Part shown: piece by piece, positions 50,387-57,894 of the stretch
Layout of the letters: each line of letters starts with the position of its first letter
Numbering within the stretch: position 1 is the stretch's first letter
Origin: Trebonia sp963771985
Lineage (GTDB): Bacteria > Actinomycetota > Actinomycetes > Streptosporangiales > Streptosporangiaceae
Length of the DNA: 64,000 bases
Assembly: GCA_963771985.1 (NCBI GenBank)
Contig: CAVYVO010000014.1
Coordinates: 561,318 to 625,317, forward strand
Direction of reading: 5' to 3'
The notes under the pieces: generated by a model
What the model saw: the letters and a program-made list of their open reading frames with translations, nothing else
Databases searched by the model: none
What the model was told of the DNA's origin: nothing
Translations under genes and position numbers: made by a program

Positions 50387-51401
50387 TTAGTCCGGGACGT
50401 CGGAGAACTCGGCGCGGACGCCGAGGAGGCGGACGGGGCGGCCGGGGGTGAACATCGCCAGCGCGGCGGCAGCCGCCCCTTCGAAGTCACCGGTCAGGGG
50501 CACGCCGTGGGTGACCGTGTCGAACGGCGCGTAGCGGACCTTGACCACGACGCGGGCCACCGGGCGGCCGGTCGCCGTCACCTCGTCGAAGACCTGCCTC
50601 GCCAGGCGGGCCACCTCCGCACTCACCACCGTCCAGTCCGGAATGTTCCGCTGGTAGGTCACCTCCCGGCCGTGCGAGCGGGCGACGTACGGCGTGGGAT
50701 CCACCTCGGCGTCGCCGCGGCCGCCCGCGATCAGCACCAGCCACGGGCCGGTCATCGGGCCGAACACCGCCGCCAGCTGGTCAGGGTCGGCACGAGAAAG
50801 CCCGCGCACGGTGGTGATGCCCAGCCCGGCGAGCTTCGCCGCCGTCTTGGCGCCGATCCCCCAGATCGCGTCGGGCGGGCGGTCCCCCAGCAGGTCGAAC
50901 CAGCTCGCGGACGTCAGCCGGAACACCCCGGCCGGTCTTCCCGTACCCCGTCGCGATCTTCGCCTGCAGCTTGTTCTCCCCGATTCCGACCGAGCAGTCC
51001 AGCGCGGTGGCCGCCTTGACGTCGGCGGCGAGATCGCGGGCGAAACCTTCCGGATCGTCAACGTCGACGCCGACGAACGCCTCGTCCCAGCCGAGGACCT
51101 CGACCGGTGCGCCGGTCTCCCGGAGGACAGCCATGACCTGCTCGGAGACCGCGTTGTAGTGGCCGGCGTCCACCGGGAGGAACACGCAGTCCGGGCAGCG
51201 CCTGGCGGCGGTGCGCAGCGGCTGCCCGGAGTGCACGCCGAACTCGCGCGCCTCGTACGAGGCGGTGCTCACCACCCCCCGCTTGGCGGGGTCGCCGTCC
51301 CCGCCGACCACCACCGGCCTGCCGCGCAGCTCGGGACGGCGCAGCACCTCCACGGCCGCGACGAACTGGTCGAGGTCAACGTGCAGCACCCAGGGGCTCA
51401 C
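50387..51401 (-). pseudogene. dinB: DNA polymerase IV (Y-family), broken by one-base frameshift
   Basis: The first part starts at a GTG (51401), VSPWVLHVDLDQFVAAVEV, with the catalytic YVDLDQF-type motif, GVVSTASYEAREFGVHSGQP and VLGWDEAFVGVDV, ending GIGENKLQAKIATGYGK. The rest (PAGVFRLTSASWFDLL, IWGIGAKTAAKLAGLGI, GREVTYQRNIPDW) is in another frame. Removing one base (the T at about 50936 on the plus strand) restores GYGK-PAGVF exactly as in intact homologues, giving about 337 residues. So this is either a real frameshift or a sequencing error. An intact enzyme would do error-prone synthesis. Convergent with the NACHT gene. Confidence 0.88.
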
Positions 51402-51489
51402 GCCGAGAGTCCTACCCTCATCGAGGATGCCGCTTACGTTCGGCATAACTGGTTTGATTTGAGAGCAAGCGACGGTCACAATCAGCGTC

Positions 51490-52902
51490 GTGCTGCTGAC
51501 GATCACGACCACCCGCGCGCCCGCCACCGACCTCGGCTACCTGCTGCACAAGCATCCGGGCCGGGTGCAGTCGTTCGACGTGGCGAGCGGCACGGCGCAC
51601 GTGTGCTACCCCGAGGCGGCCGACGAGCGGTGCACCGCGGCGCTGCTGCTCGAGGTGGACCCGATCGCGCTGGTGCGGGGGCGGGGCGACGGCCTCACGC
51701 ACTACGTCAACGACCGGCCGTACGCGGCCTCCAGCCTGCTCGCGGTCGCGCTCAAGGGAGTGTTCGGGACGGCGCTGACCGGGCGGTGCGACGCGCGGCC
51801 CGAGCTCGCCGCGACGGCGATCCCGCTCGAGGTCCGGGTCCCGGCGCTGCGCTGCAACGGCGGCGCGGAGCTCGCCGGGCGGGTATTCGGGCCGCTGGGC
51901 TGGGAAGTCCGCGCGGAGCCGATGCCGCTCGACCCGCCGTCGTGGGGGCTGTCGGCGTACCTGGACCTGCGGCTGTCCGGCACGGTGCGGCTGGCCGACG
52001 CGCTCAACCACCTGTACGTGCTGCTGCCGGTGCTCGACGACGCGAAGCACTACTGGGTGTCCACCGACGAGGTGGACAAGCTGGTGCGGGCGGGCGCGGG
52101 GTGGCTGGCCGGCCACCCGGAGAAGGCGCTGATCTCCCGGCGGTACCTCGCGCACCGGCGGCACCTGACCGAGTCCGCGCTCGCGCGGCTCGCGGAGTCC
52201 GACGACCTCGACCCGGCTGAGCTCGACAACGCCGTGCCGGAAGAGGCGTCGCCGGAGGAGGCGGCCGACGAGCCGGAGCCGGAGCCCGCGGCGCCGCTCG
52301 TGGTGCAGCGGCGCGAGGCGGTGCTCGGCGTGCTGCGCGAAACCGGCGCGCACACGGTCGCCGACCTCGGCTGCGGCGAGGGCGCGCTCACCGCCGCGCT
52401 CCTGAGGGATCCGGCGTTCACCCGGGTCGTGGCGACCGACGTGTCGGCCCGCGCGCTGGAGCACGCGGCGCGGCGGCTGCGGCTGGAGCGGATGCCGGAA
52501 GCCCGGCGCGCCCGGCTGGCGATGTTCCAGTCCTCGCTCAGCTACCGCGACGACCGGCTCGCCGGGCTGGACGCGGCGGTGCTGATGGAGGTGGTCGAGC
52601 ACGTGGAACCCGATCGGCTGGGGGCGGTGGAGCGGGTGGTGTTCGGGTTCGCGGCGCCCGGAACGGTCGTGGTCACGACGCCGAACGTCGAGTACAACGC
52701 GGAGTACGGCATGCCGGAAGGGGCGCTGCGCCACCGCGATCACCGCTTCGAGTGGACCCGCGCCGAATTCGCCGGCTGGGCGTCGCGGGTGGCCGCCTCG
52801 TACGGGTACGCGGTCCGGATCGCGGGGGTCGGAGCGGAGTCGCAGCACGCCGGGACGCCGACGCAGCTGGCCGTGTTCACGTCGGCCGGAGCCGCCGCGT
52901 GA
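51490..52902 (+). CDS. hen1: Hen1 3'-terminal RNA ribose 2'-O-methyltransferase
   Basis: 470 residues. N-terminal Hen1-specific domain (about 1-240: DLGYLLHKHPGRVQSFDV, YAASSLLAVALKGVFGTAL, HYWVSTDEVDKLVRAG), an acidic linker (EEASPEEAADEPEPEPAA), then a methyltransferase with VADLGCGEGALTAAL for SAM, the metal-binding MEVVEHVEPDRL and HRDHRFEWTRAEF. Hen1 methylates the 3' ribose at repair junctions so that repaired RNA resists further cutting. The stop overlaps the Pnkp start (GTGA), forming the classic two-gene RNA repair operon. Confidence 0.95.
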   Translation: MLLTITTTRAPATDLGYLLHKHPGRVQSFDVASGTAHVCYPEAADERCTAALLLEVDPIALVRGRGDGLTHYVNDRPYAASSLLAVALKGVFGTALTGRCDARPELAATAIPLEVRVPALRCNGGAELAGRVFGPLGWEVRAEPMPLDPPSWGLSAYLDLRLSGTVRLADALNHLYVLLPVLDDAKHYWVSTDEVDKLVRAGAGWLAGHPEKALISRRYLAHRRHLTESALARLAESDDLDPAELDNAVPEEASPEEAADEPEPEPAAPLVVQRREAVLGVLRETGAHTVADLGCGEGALTAALLRDPAFTRVVATDVSARALEHAARRLRLERMPEARRARLAMFQSSLSYRDDRLAGLDAAVLMEVVEHVEPDRLGAVERVVFGFAAPGTVVVTTPNVEYNAEYGMPEGALRHRDHRFEWTRAEFAGWASRVAASYGYAVRIAGVGAESQHAGTPTQLAVFTSAGAAA

Positions 52903-55466
52903 GCCGCGAGCTGGGCATCCCCGAGCTGTGCCTGGTGGTCCTCGTCGGCGTCACCGGGTCCGGGAAGTCGACGTTCGCCCGCGCGCACTTCAAGCCGACC
53001 GAGGTGATCTCCTCCGACTTCTGCCGGGGTCTTGTCGCCGACGACGAGAACGACCAGTCGGCCACGCCGGACGCCTTCGACGTGCTGCACTACATCGCGG
53101 GCAAGCGGCTGGCCGCGGGGCGGCTCACGGTGGTCGACGCGACCAACGTGCAGCCGGAGGCGCGCAAGCCGCTGGTCGAGCTCGCGCGGGAGCACGACGT
53201 GCTGCCCGTCGCCATCGTCCTCAACACGTCCGAGCCGGTATGCGTCGCCCGGAACGCGGCGCGGCCGGACCGCGACTTCGGCGCGCACGTGATCCGGCGC
53301 CAGCACGCGCAGCTGCGCAAGTCGCTGCGGAGCCTGCAGCGCGAAGGGTTCCGCACGGTGCATGTGCTGGGGTCTGAGGCGCAAAGCTCTGATGTGTCGA
53401 TCACGCGGACCCGGCTCTACAACGACCTGCGGTACGAGACCGGGCCGTTCGACGTGATCGGCGACGTGCACGGCTGCCGCGCGGAGCTGGAGTCCTTGCT
53501 CGTCTCCCTCGGCTGGTCGCTGGCCTTCGACGAGGACGGCAGGCCCGCTGGCGCGGCGCACCCCGAGGGCCGCCGGGCGGTGTTCCTCGGCGACCTGGTG
53601 GACCGCGGGCCGGACTCGCCGGGCGTGCTGCGGCTGGTGATGGGGATGGTCGTCGCGGGGACGGCGCTGTGCGTGCCCGGCAACCACGAGGCCAAGCTGC
53701 TGCGCGCGCTGCGCGGGCGGAACGTGACGGTCTCCCACGGGCTGGCGGAGACGCTGGCGCAGCTCGCGGGAGAGCCGGAGTCGTTCCGGGATTCGGTGGC
53801 AGAGTTCATTGACGGGCTGGTCAGCCACTACGTGCTCGACGGCGGGCGGCTCGTGGTCGCGCACGCCGGGCTGTCGCAGCGGCTGCAGGGGCGCGCGTCC
53901 GGCCGGGTCCGGTCGTTCTGCCTGTACGGCCAGACGACGGGCGAGACCGACTCCTACGGGCTGCCTGTCCGGTACCCGTGGGCGGAGGACTACCGGGGCC
54001 GCGCCACGGTGCTGTACGGGCACACTCCGGTACCGGCGCCCGAATGGGTGAACAACACGATGTGCCTGGACACTGGCTGTGTCTTCGGTGGTTCCTTGTC
54101 GGCACTTCGTTATCCAGAACGTACCGTGGCGGCTGTCCCGGCCGCACGCGTCTACTACGAGCCGGCCAGGCCGCTGGGCGCGGTATCTGGCGCGGCTGGC
54201 GACCCAGCTCCGGACGCGGCGCGGCGCGAGCCGGACGTGCTGGACATCCGGGACGTGACCGGGACGCGGATCATCGAGACCGGGTACCTGCCGCGGGTCA
54301 AGGTGGCGGAGGCGAATGCCGCGGCGGCCCTGGAGGTGATGAGCCGGTTCGCGATCGACCCGCGGTGGCTGCTCTACCTGCCGCCGACGATGAGCCCGGT
54401 CGCCACGGCGCCCGACGGTCTTGTGCTCGAACGCCCAGAGGAGGCGTTCGCCGCCTACCGCGCCGACGGCCTGGCGCGGGTGGTGTGCGAGGAGAAGCAC
54501 ATGGGCTCGCGCGCCGTGGTGCTGGTGTGCCGGTCTTCGCAGGACGCGCTGGCCCGGTTCGGCGTGGCGGGCGACGGCGCGGTGTGGACGCGGACCGGGC
54601 GGCCGTTCTTCGGCTCCGCGCTGACGTCGGCGCTGCTGTCCCGGGTGCGGACGGCTGCTGCTAGCGCGGGGCTGTTCGACGAGCTGTCCACCTCGTGGCT
54701 GCTGCTGGACGCGGAGCTGATGCCGTGGAGCGCGAAGGCCGGGCAACTGCTGCGCGACCAGTACGCCGCCGTCGGGGCGGCCGCGCGGGCGGCGCTGCCC
54801 GCGGCGGTGTCGGTTCTTTCCGCGGCGGCCGAGCGCGGGCTCGACGTCGGCGGGCTGCAGGACCGGACGCGGGCGCGGGCGGCGAACGCGTCCGCGTTCA
54901 ACGCGGCGTACCGGCGGTACTGCTGGCCGATCGACGGGCTGGACGGCCTGCGGCTGGCGCCGTTCGCGGTGCTCGCTTCCTCGGGTGCTTCGCATGCCGC
55001 GCGGCCGCACGACTGGCACCTGTCGGTCGCGTCCCGGCTGTTCGATGTGGACCCGGGGTTGTTCGCGCCGACCCGGCACGTGACGGTCGACCTCGCGGAT
55101 GCTTTGTCGCGGGCTGCGGCGACGGAGTGGTGGTCCGAGCTGACGCGGGCCGGCGGCGAGGGCATGGTCGTCAAGCCGGCCGAGGGGCTGGTGCGCGGGC
55201 CGAAGGGCATCGCGCAGCCGGGCCTGAAGGTACGCGGGCGGGAGTACCTGCGGATCATCTACGGACCGGACTACACGGAGGCGGCTAACCTGGCGCGGCT
55301 GCGATCCCGCGAGGTGGGCCGCAAGCGGTCGCTGGCGCTGCGCGAGTACGCGCTCGGCCTGGAGGCCCTGGACCGGGTGGCGCGCGGCGAACCGCTGTGG
55401 CGGGTGCACGAGTGCGTGTTCGGCGTGCTGGCCCTGGAGTCCGAACCGGTGGACCCCCGCCTCTGA
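52899..55466 (+). CDS. pnkp: Pnkp polynucleotide kinase-phosphatase-ligase
   Basis: 855 residues, three modules. Kinase, residues 1-170: Walker A GVTGSGKSTFAR (17-28). Metallophosphatase, ~180-450: FDVIGDVHGCRAELE, FLGDLVDRGPDSPG, VPGNHEAKLLRAL, VVAHAGLSQRL. Ligase/adenylyltransferase, ~500-855: EEKHMGSRAVVLV with the lysine nucleophile, later GEGMVVKPAEGLVRG. It heals 5' and 3' ends of cut RNA, and the Hen1 partner enables sealing. The GTG start overlaps the hen1 stop. It is followed by a 23-bp tandem repeat and a 49-bp paired-palindrome element. Confidence 0.95.
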   Translation: MSRELGIPELCLVVLVGVTGSGKSTFARAHFKPTEVISSDFCRGLVADDENDQSATPDAFDVLHYIAGKRLAAGRLTVVDATNVQPEARKPLVELAREHDVLPVAIVLNTSEPVCVARNAARPDRDFGAHVIRRQHAQLRKSLRSLQREGFRTVHVLGSEAQSSDVSITRTRLYNDLRYETGPFDVIGDVHGCRAELESLLVSLGWSLAFDEDGRPAGAAHPEGRRAVFLGDLVDRGPDSPGVLRLVMGMVVAGTALCVPGNHEAKLLRALRGRNVTVSHGLAETLAQLAGEPESFRDSVAEFIDGLVSHYVLDGGRLVVAHAGLSQRLQGRASGRVRSFCLYGQTTGETDSYGLPVRYPWAEDYRGRATVLYGHTPVPAPEWVNNTMCLDTGCVFGGSLSALRYPERTVAAVPAARVYYEPARPLGAVSGAAGDPAPDAARREPDVLDIRDVTGTRIIETGYLPRVKVAEANAAAALEVMSRFAIDPRWLLYLPPTMSPVATAPDGLVLERPEEAFAAYRADGLARVVCEEKHMGSRAVVLVCRSSQDALARFGVAGDGAVWTRTGRPFFGSALTSALLSRVRTAAASAGLFDELSTSWLLLDAELMPWSAKAGQLLRDQYAAVGAAARAALPAAVSVLSAAAERGLDVGGLQDRTRARAANASAFNAAYRRYCWPIDGLDGLRLAPFAVLASSGASHAARPHDWHLSVASRLFDVDPGLFAPTRHVTVDLADALSRAAATEWWSELTRAGGEGMVVKPAEGLVRGPKGIAQPGLKVRGREYLRIIYGPDYTEAANLARLRSREVGRKRSLALREYALGLEALDRVARGEPLWRVHECVFGVLALESEPVDPRL

Positions 55467-55524
55467 GCCGACGCCCAGCGCGCTCCCGAGCCGACGCCCA
55501 GCGCGCTCCCGAGGCGACGCCCAG
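55465..55524. repeat. 23-bp tandem repeat after Pnkp gene
   Basis: The unit from 55465 to 55487, with core GAGCCGACGCCCAG, is repeated at 55488 and partly at 55511. It runs directly into the 49-bp element at 55528. Confidence 0.75.
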
Positions 55525-55527
55525 TGG

Positions 55528-55576
55528 GTCGATTGCGCAACCGGCACGCTCTTCCGGGCCCGATTGCGCAACCGGC
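55528..55576 (-). repeat. 49-bp paired-palindrome element, copy 5
   Basis: GTCGATTGCGCAACCGGC (55528-55545) and CCCGATTGCGCAACCGGC (55559-55576), with the 13-bp spacer ACGCTCTTCCGGG. Its spacer matches the complement of copy 1's spacer, so it is inverted relative to that copy. The palindromes are more degenerate than in other copies. Confidence 0.8.
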
Positions 55577-55701
55577 CTGTTCTTGGGCTTGCCGGGTTAG
55601 CTAGCTGGCGGTCCCGGGCGTGCCGCCGGGGCGCGTGCCGTCCCGCGGCTGCGCACGGTGGTGCACGAGTTGCCGGTGGGAGCTGTCCGCGCGGCCAGTT
55701 C
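55577..55701. other. non-coding gap
   Basis: No gene seen in this stretch between the 49-bp element and the CATGATC repeat. Confidence 0.4.
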
Positions 55702-55772
55702 CATGATCACGAAGCTTTTTCGTACGTATAGGATGAATTATTTACGTCGTAAAAAATGTTTTCGTGATCATG
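55702..55772. repeat. CATGATC-ended inverted repeat, copy 4
   Basis: 71 bp with perfect 12-bp ends CATGATCACGAA / TTCGTGATCATG and an AT-rich centre containing CGTACG and ACGTCG. Identical length and closely similar ends to copy 3. Confidence 0.75.
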
Positions 55773-55879
55773 CGGATTGACCGCCTGCCGCCGGGCCCGG
55801 GAAGGGGCGCCGCTGTGACTCATGCGACTGGGCAGGCTGCAGAGGTCCGTGATTACCACCGGACACAGGCGCTGGACCG

Positions 55880-55910
55880 CTCGCGGGGGGACGACCCCCC
55901 GCACCCCCGG
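55880..55910. repeat. CGCGGGG/ACGA/CCCCCGG dispersed repeat, copy 2
   Basis: The same GC-only pattern as at 45575, two bases longer, lying next to the end of the broken LOG gene. Confidence 0.6.
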
Positions 55911-55917
55911 GCAGGCT

Positions 55918-56420
55918 TTAGCGCTGCGACCTGTCCAGCCATTTGCCCGTGGTGACCGGGATCCACGCGGCGAGGCGGTCCAGCAGCGGGCCGGGCTCGG
56001 ACCCGGTGAGCACGAGGTCGCGGTGGACCGGGCGGACGAAGCCTTTTCGCGTTGCCTCGTCGAGCAGCGTCAGCAGTGGCGCGAAGTAGCCGGCCACGTC
56101 AAGGACGCCGCACGGCTTGGCGTGGATGCCGAGCTGCGTCCAGGTCACCACCTCGAAGAACTCATCCAGCGTGCCGAAGCCGCCGGGGAGCATGACGAAC
56201 CCGTCCGCCGCGTCGGCCATCGCCGCCTTGCGCTCGTGCATGGTGGCGACGACCGTGAGCTCGGTCAGCCCGGGGTGCGCGATCTCCTTCTCGGCGAGCG
56301 CGCGCGTTCGGCGAGCGTCTTTCCCAGGGACGCCGCCGCTTCACGGTAAGCCGGGTCGGTGCCGCTGTTCGATCCGCAGTAGACGGCGACGGCCTTGAGA
56401 GGCGTTCCGGGCGCTCCGGG
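55918..56420 (-). pseudogene. LOG/TIGR00730-family gene with internal deletion
   Basis: Two remnants of one gene in different frames. The upstream part, from about 56390, reads AVAVYCGSNSGTDPAYREAAA then SLGKTLAER, the normal LOG N-terminus, but has no usable start. The downstream part, from about 56300, reads ALAEKEIAHPGLTELTVV and MHERKAAMADAADGFVMLPG with the PGGFGTLDE catalytic motif. Between them the whole Rossmann segment with the GGG motif (about 34 residues in homologues) is missing and the frame changes, so no functional enzyme is expected. LOG proteins cleave nucleoside monophosphates at the N-glycosidic bond. Both reading halves are clear, so this is a real gene remnant rather than a chance frame. 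Confidence 0.8.
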
Positions 56421-57350
56421 TCAGTCATCCGCTGGCTGGAGGCGCTTCTTGGCCTCCTCGTAAAGGTCCTCTGGCAGGGGGCCCCGCTCCGCGATGGCGA
56501 TGTTGCTTTCGAGGTGGGCGGGATTCGCCGTGCCCACGATCGTGCTGGACAGGCCGGGGTGGCTGAGCGTGAAGCGGAGGGTGAACTCCATCTTCGTCAT
56601 GCCGCTGTCGCTGATCAGGTCCTCGACACCTGAGGCGGCCCAGTTCCGCTGGCCGGCGCAGGCCGGCTGGCTGAGCGGGCCGGTGGTCCAGTTCTTCTCC
56701 TCCGACGGCGCGCCGCGGGCCGCGCCGCCGCGGATCAGCGTGCCCGCTCCGGTCTTCGCGGCTTGCGTGACCAGGTCCTCGTGGTCGCGCTGCACCGCCG
56801 AGTAAGGGATCTGGAAGACGTCGAAGACGTTCATGGCGATGTGTTCGGGCAGGTTGGGGAGGATGCCTGACATGCCGATGAAGCGGACCTTGCCTTCCGC
56901 TTGCAGCGCTTGGAGGATCTCGACGGTGTGGTTCTCTTCGAGCGTTGCCCTGGTCGGGGACATGTGGACCTGGACGAGGTCGAGGCGGTCCGTGCGGAGC
57001 CGGCGCAGGCTCTGCTCCACGTCCGCGCGGACGTTCGCCGGGCTGTAGTCGTGCGGGTAGGGCGGCGGGGAGTCCGTGGGCAGCTCGATCAGGCAGCCGC
57101 ACTTCGACGCGAGGAAGAACTCGTCGCGCCGGTGGCCGACGTAACGGCCGATGAGCTCCTCGCTCTTGCCGTAATCAGGGGAGGTGTCGATCAGGTTGAT
57201 CCCGCCGTCGAGCACGGCGTTCAGCAGGCGTCCCGCGTCCTCGTCGCCGATCTCGGGTCCCCGTGGAGCGCCTCTCAGCTCCATGGCTCCGTAGCCGAGG
57301 ATGGTCACGTCGGCGCCGGTGCGCCCGAGAGTTCGTGTCATGATCGCCAT
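56421..57350 (-). CDS. aldo/keto reductase
   Basis: 309 residues with AKR features: the TIM-barrel start RTLGRTGADVTILGYGAMEL, the Asp of INLIDTSPDYGKSEELIG with the Tyr of DYG, Lys in FFLASKCG, LDLVQVHMS with His, and GKVRFIGMSGIL. The NADPH-binding C-terminus is STIVGTANPAHLE. The catalytic tetrad (Asp, Tyr, Lys, His) is present. An ATG at 57350 is preceded by GTGAGG; the frame extends upstream through the 49-bp repeat. Its stop shares the same TGA region where the LOG remnant loses its frame. Confidence 0.88.
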   Translation of the reverse strand: MAIMTRTLGRTGADVTILGYGAMELRGAPRGPEIGDEDAGRLLNAVLDGGINLIDTSPDYGKSEELIGRYVGHRRDEFFLASKCGCLIELPTDSPPPYPHDYSPANVRADVEQSLRRLRTDRLDLVQVHMSPTRATLEENHTVEILQALQAEGKVRFIGMSGILPNLPEHIAMNVFDVFQIPYSAVQRDHEDLVTQAAKTGAGTLIRGGAARGAPSEEKNWTTGPLSQPACAGQRNWAASGVEDLISDSGMTKMEFTLRFTLSHPGLSSTIVGTANPAHLESNIAIAERGPLPEDLYEEAKKRLQPADD

Positions 57351-57402
57351 GGACCTCACGCTATCCCGGTGATCGCGGCCTGCGGTACGTGGCCGCCCCG
57401 GT

Positions 57403-57451
57403 GTCGATTGCGCAATCGACGATGCTAGAGCGGGTCGATTGCGCAATCGAC
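57403..57451 (+). repeat. 49-bp paired-palindrome element, copy 6
   Basis: Two perfect GTCGATTGCGCAATCGAC palindromes (57403-57420 and 57434-57451) with the 13-bp spacer GATGCTAGAGCGG. It lies between the aldo/keto reductase and acylphosphatase genes, which point the same way. It is the best-conserved copy. Confidence 0.95.
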
Positions 57452-57470
57452 CTGCGCTGAAGCCGGGTTA

Positions 57471-57737
57471 TCACCTGATCCGGAATCCGTGGAGGCCCTC
57501 GGGGGGCTCCGCTGCCACGTGGACATCCTCGACCATGGCGCTGCGAGGTCCCTCGTGGGACCACTGCACTAGGCGGCTGACCTGCTCGGCGGGGCCCTCG
57601 AAGACCGCCTCGACCCGGCCGTCCGGGAGGTTTCGCACCCAGCCGCTCACGCCGTGCTGCTCGGCGACCCTGCGGCAGGTGTCGCGGAAGAACACGCCCT
57701 GCACGCGGCCGGAGACCAGCACCCGATAGCGGACCAC
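57471..57737 (-). CDS. acyP: acylphosphatase
   Basis: 88 residues, the full length of the family. The motif SGRVQGVFFRDTCRRVA carries the catalytic Arg (FFRD) and the phosphate loop; VSGWVRNLPDGRVEAVFEG holds the Asn. It ends GLHGFRIR. Acylphosphatase hydrolyses acyl phosphates such as acetyl phosphate. Its position near the 49-bp repeat and the reductase gives no clear pathway. Confidence 0.93.
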   Translation of the reverse strand: MVRYRVLVSGRVQGVFFRDTCRRVAEQHGVSGWVRNLPDGRVEAVFEGPAEQVSRLVQWSHEGPRSAMVEDVHVAAEPPEGLHGFRIR

Positions 57738-57894
57738 AGGGACACCGTACGTCCCGCCTCGCCACAGGTACCGCCGGTGCGGGCCTTGACGGGGGTGGGG
57801 AACGGCGGGACGCTCTGCGTGGACCCGTGCTAGTGCGTTCGGGTTTGACCGGCGATGGCGTGTCGCACGCAGTTATGACGATGGAGTCTTGGCG

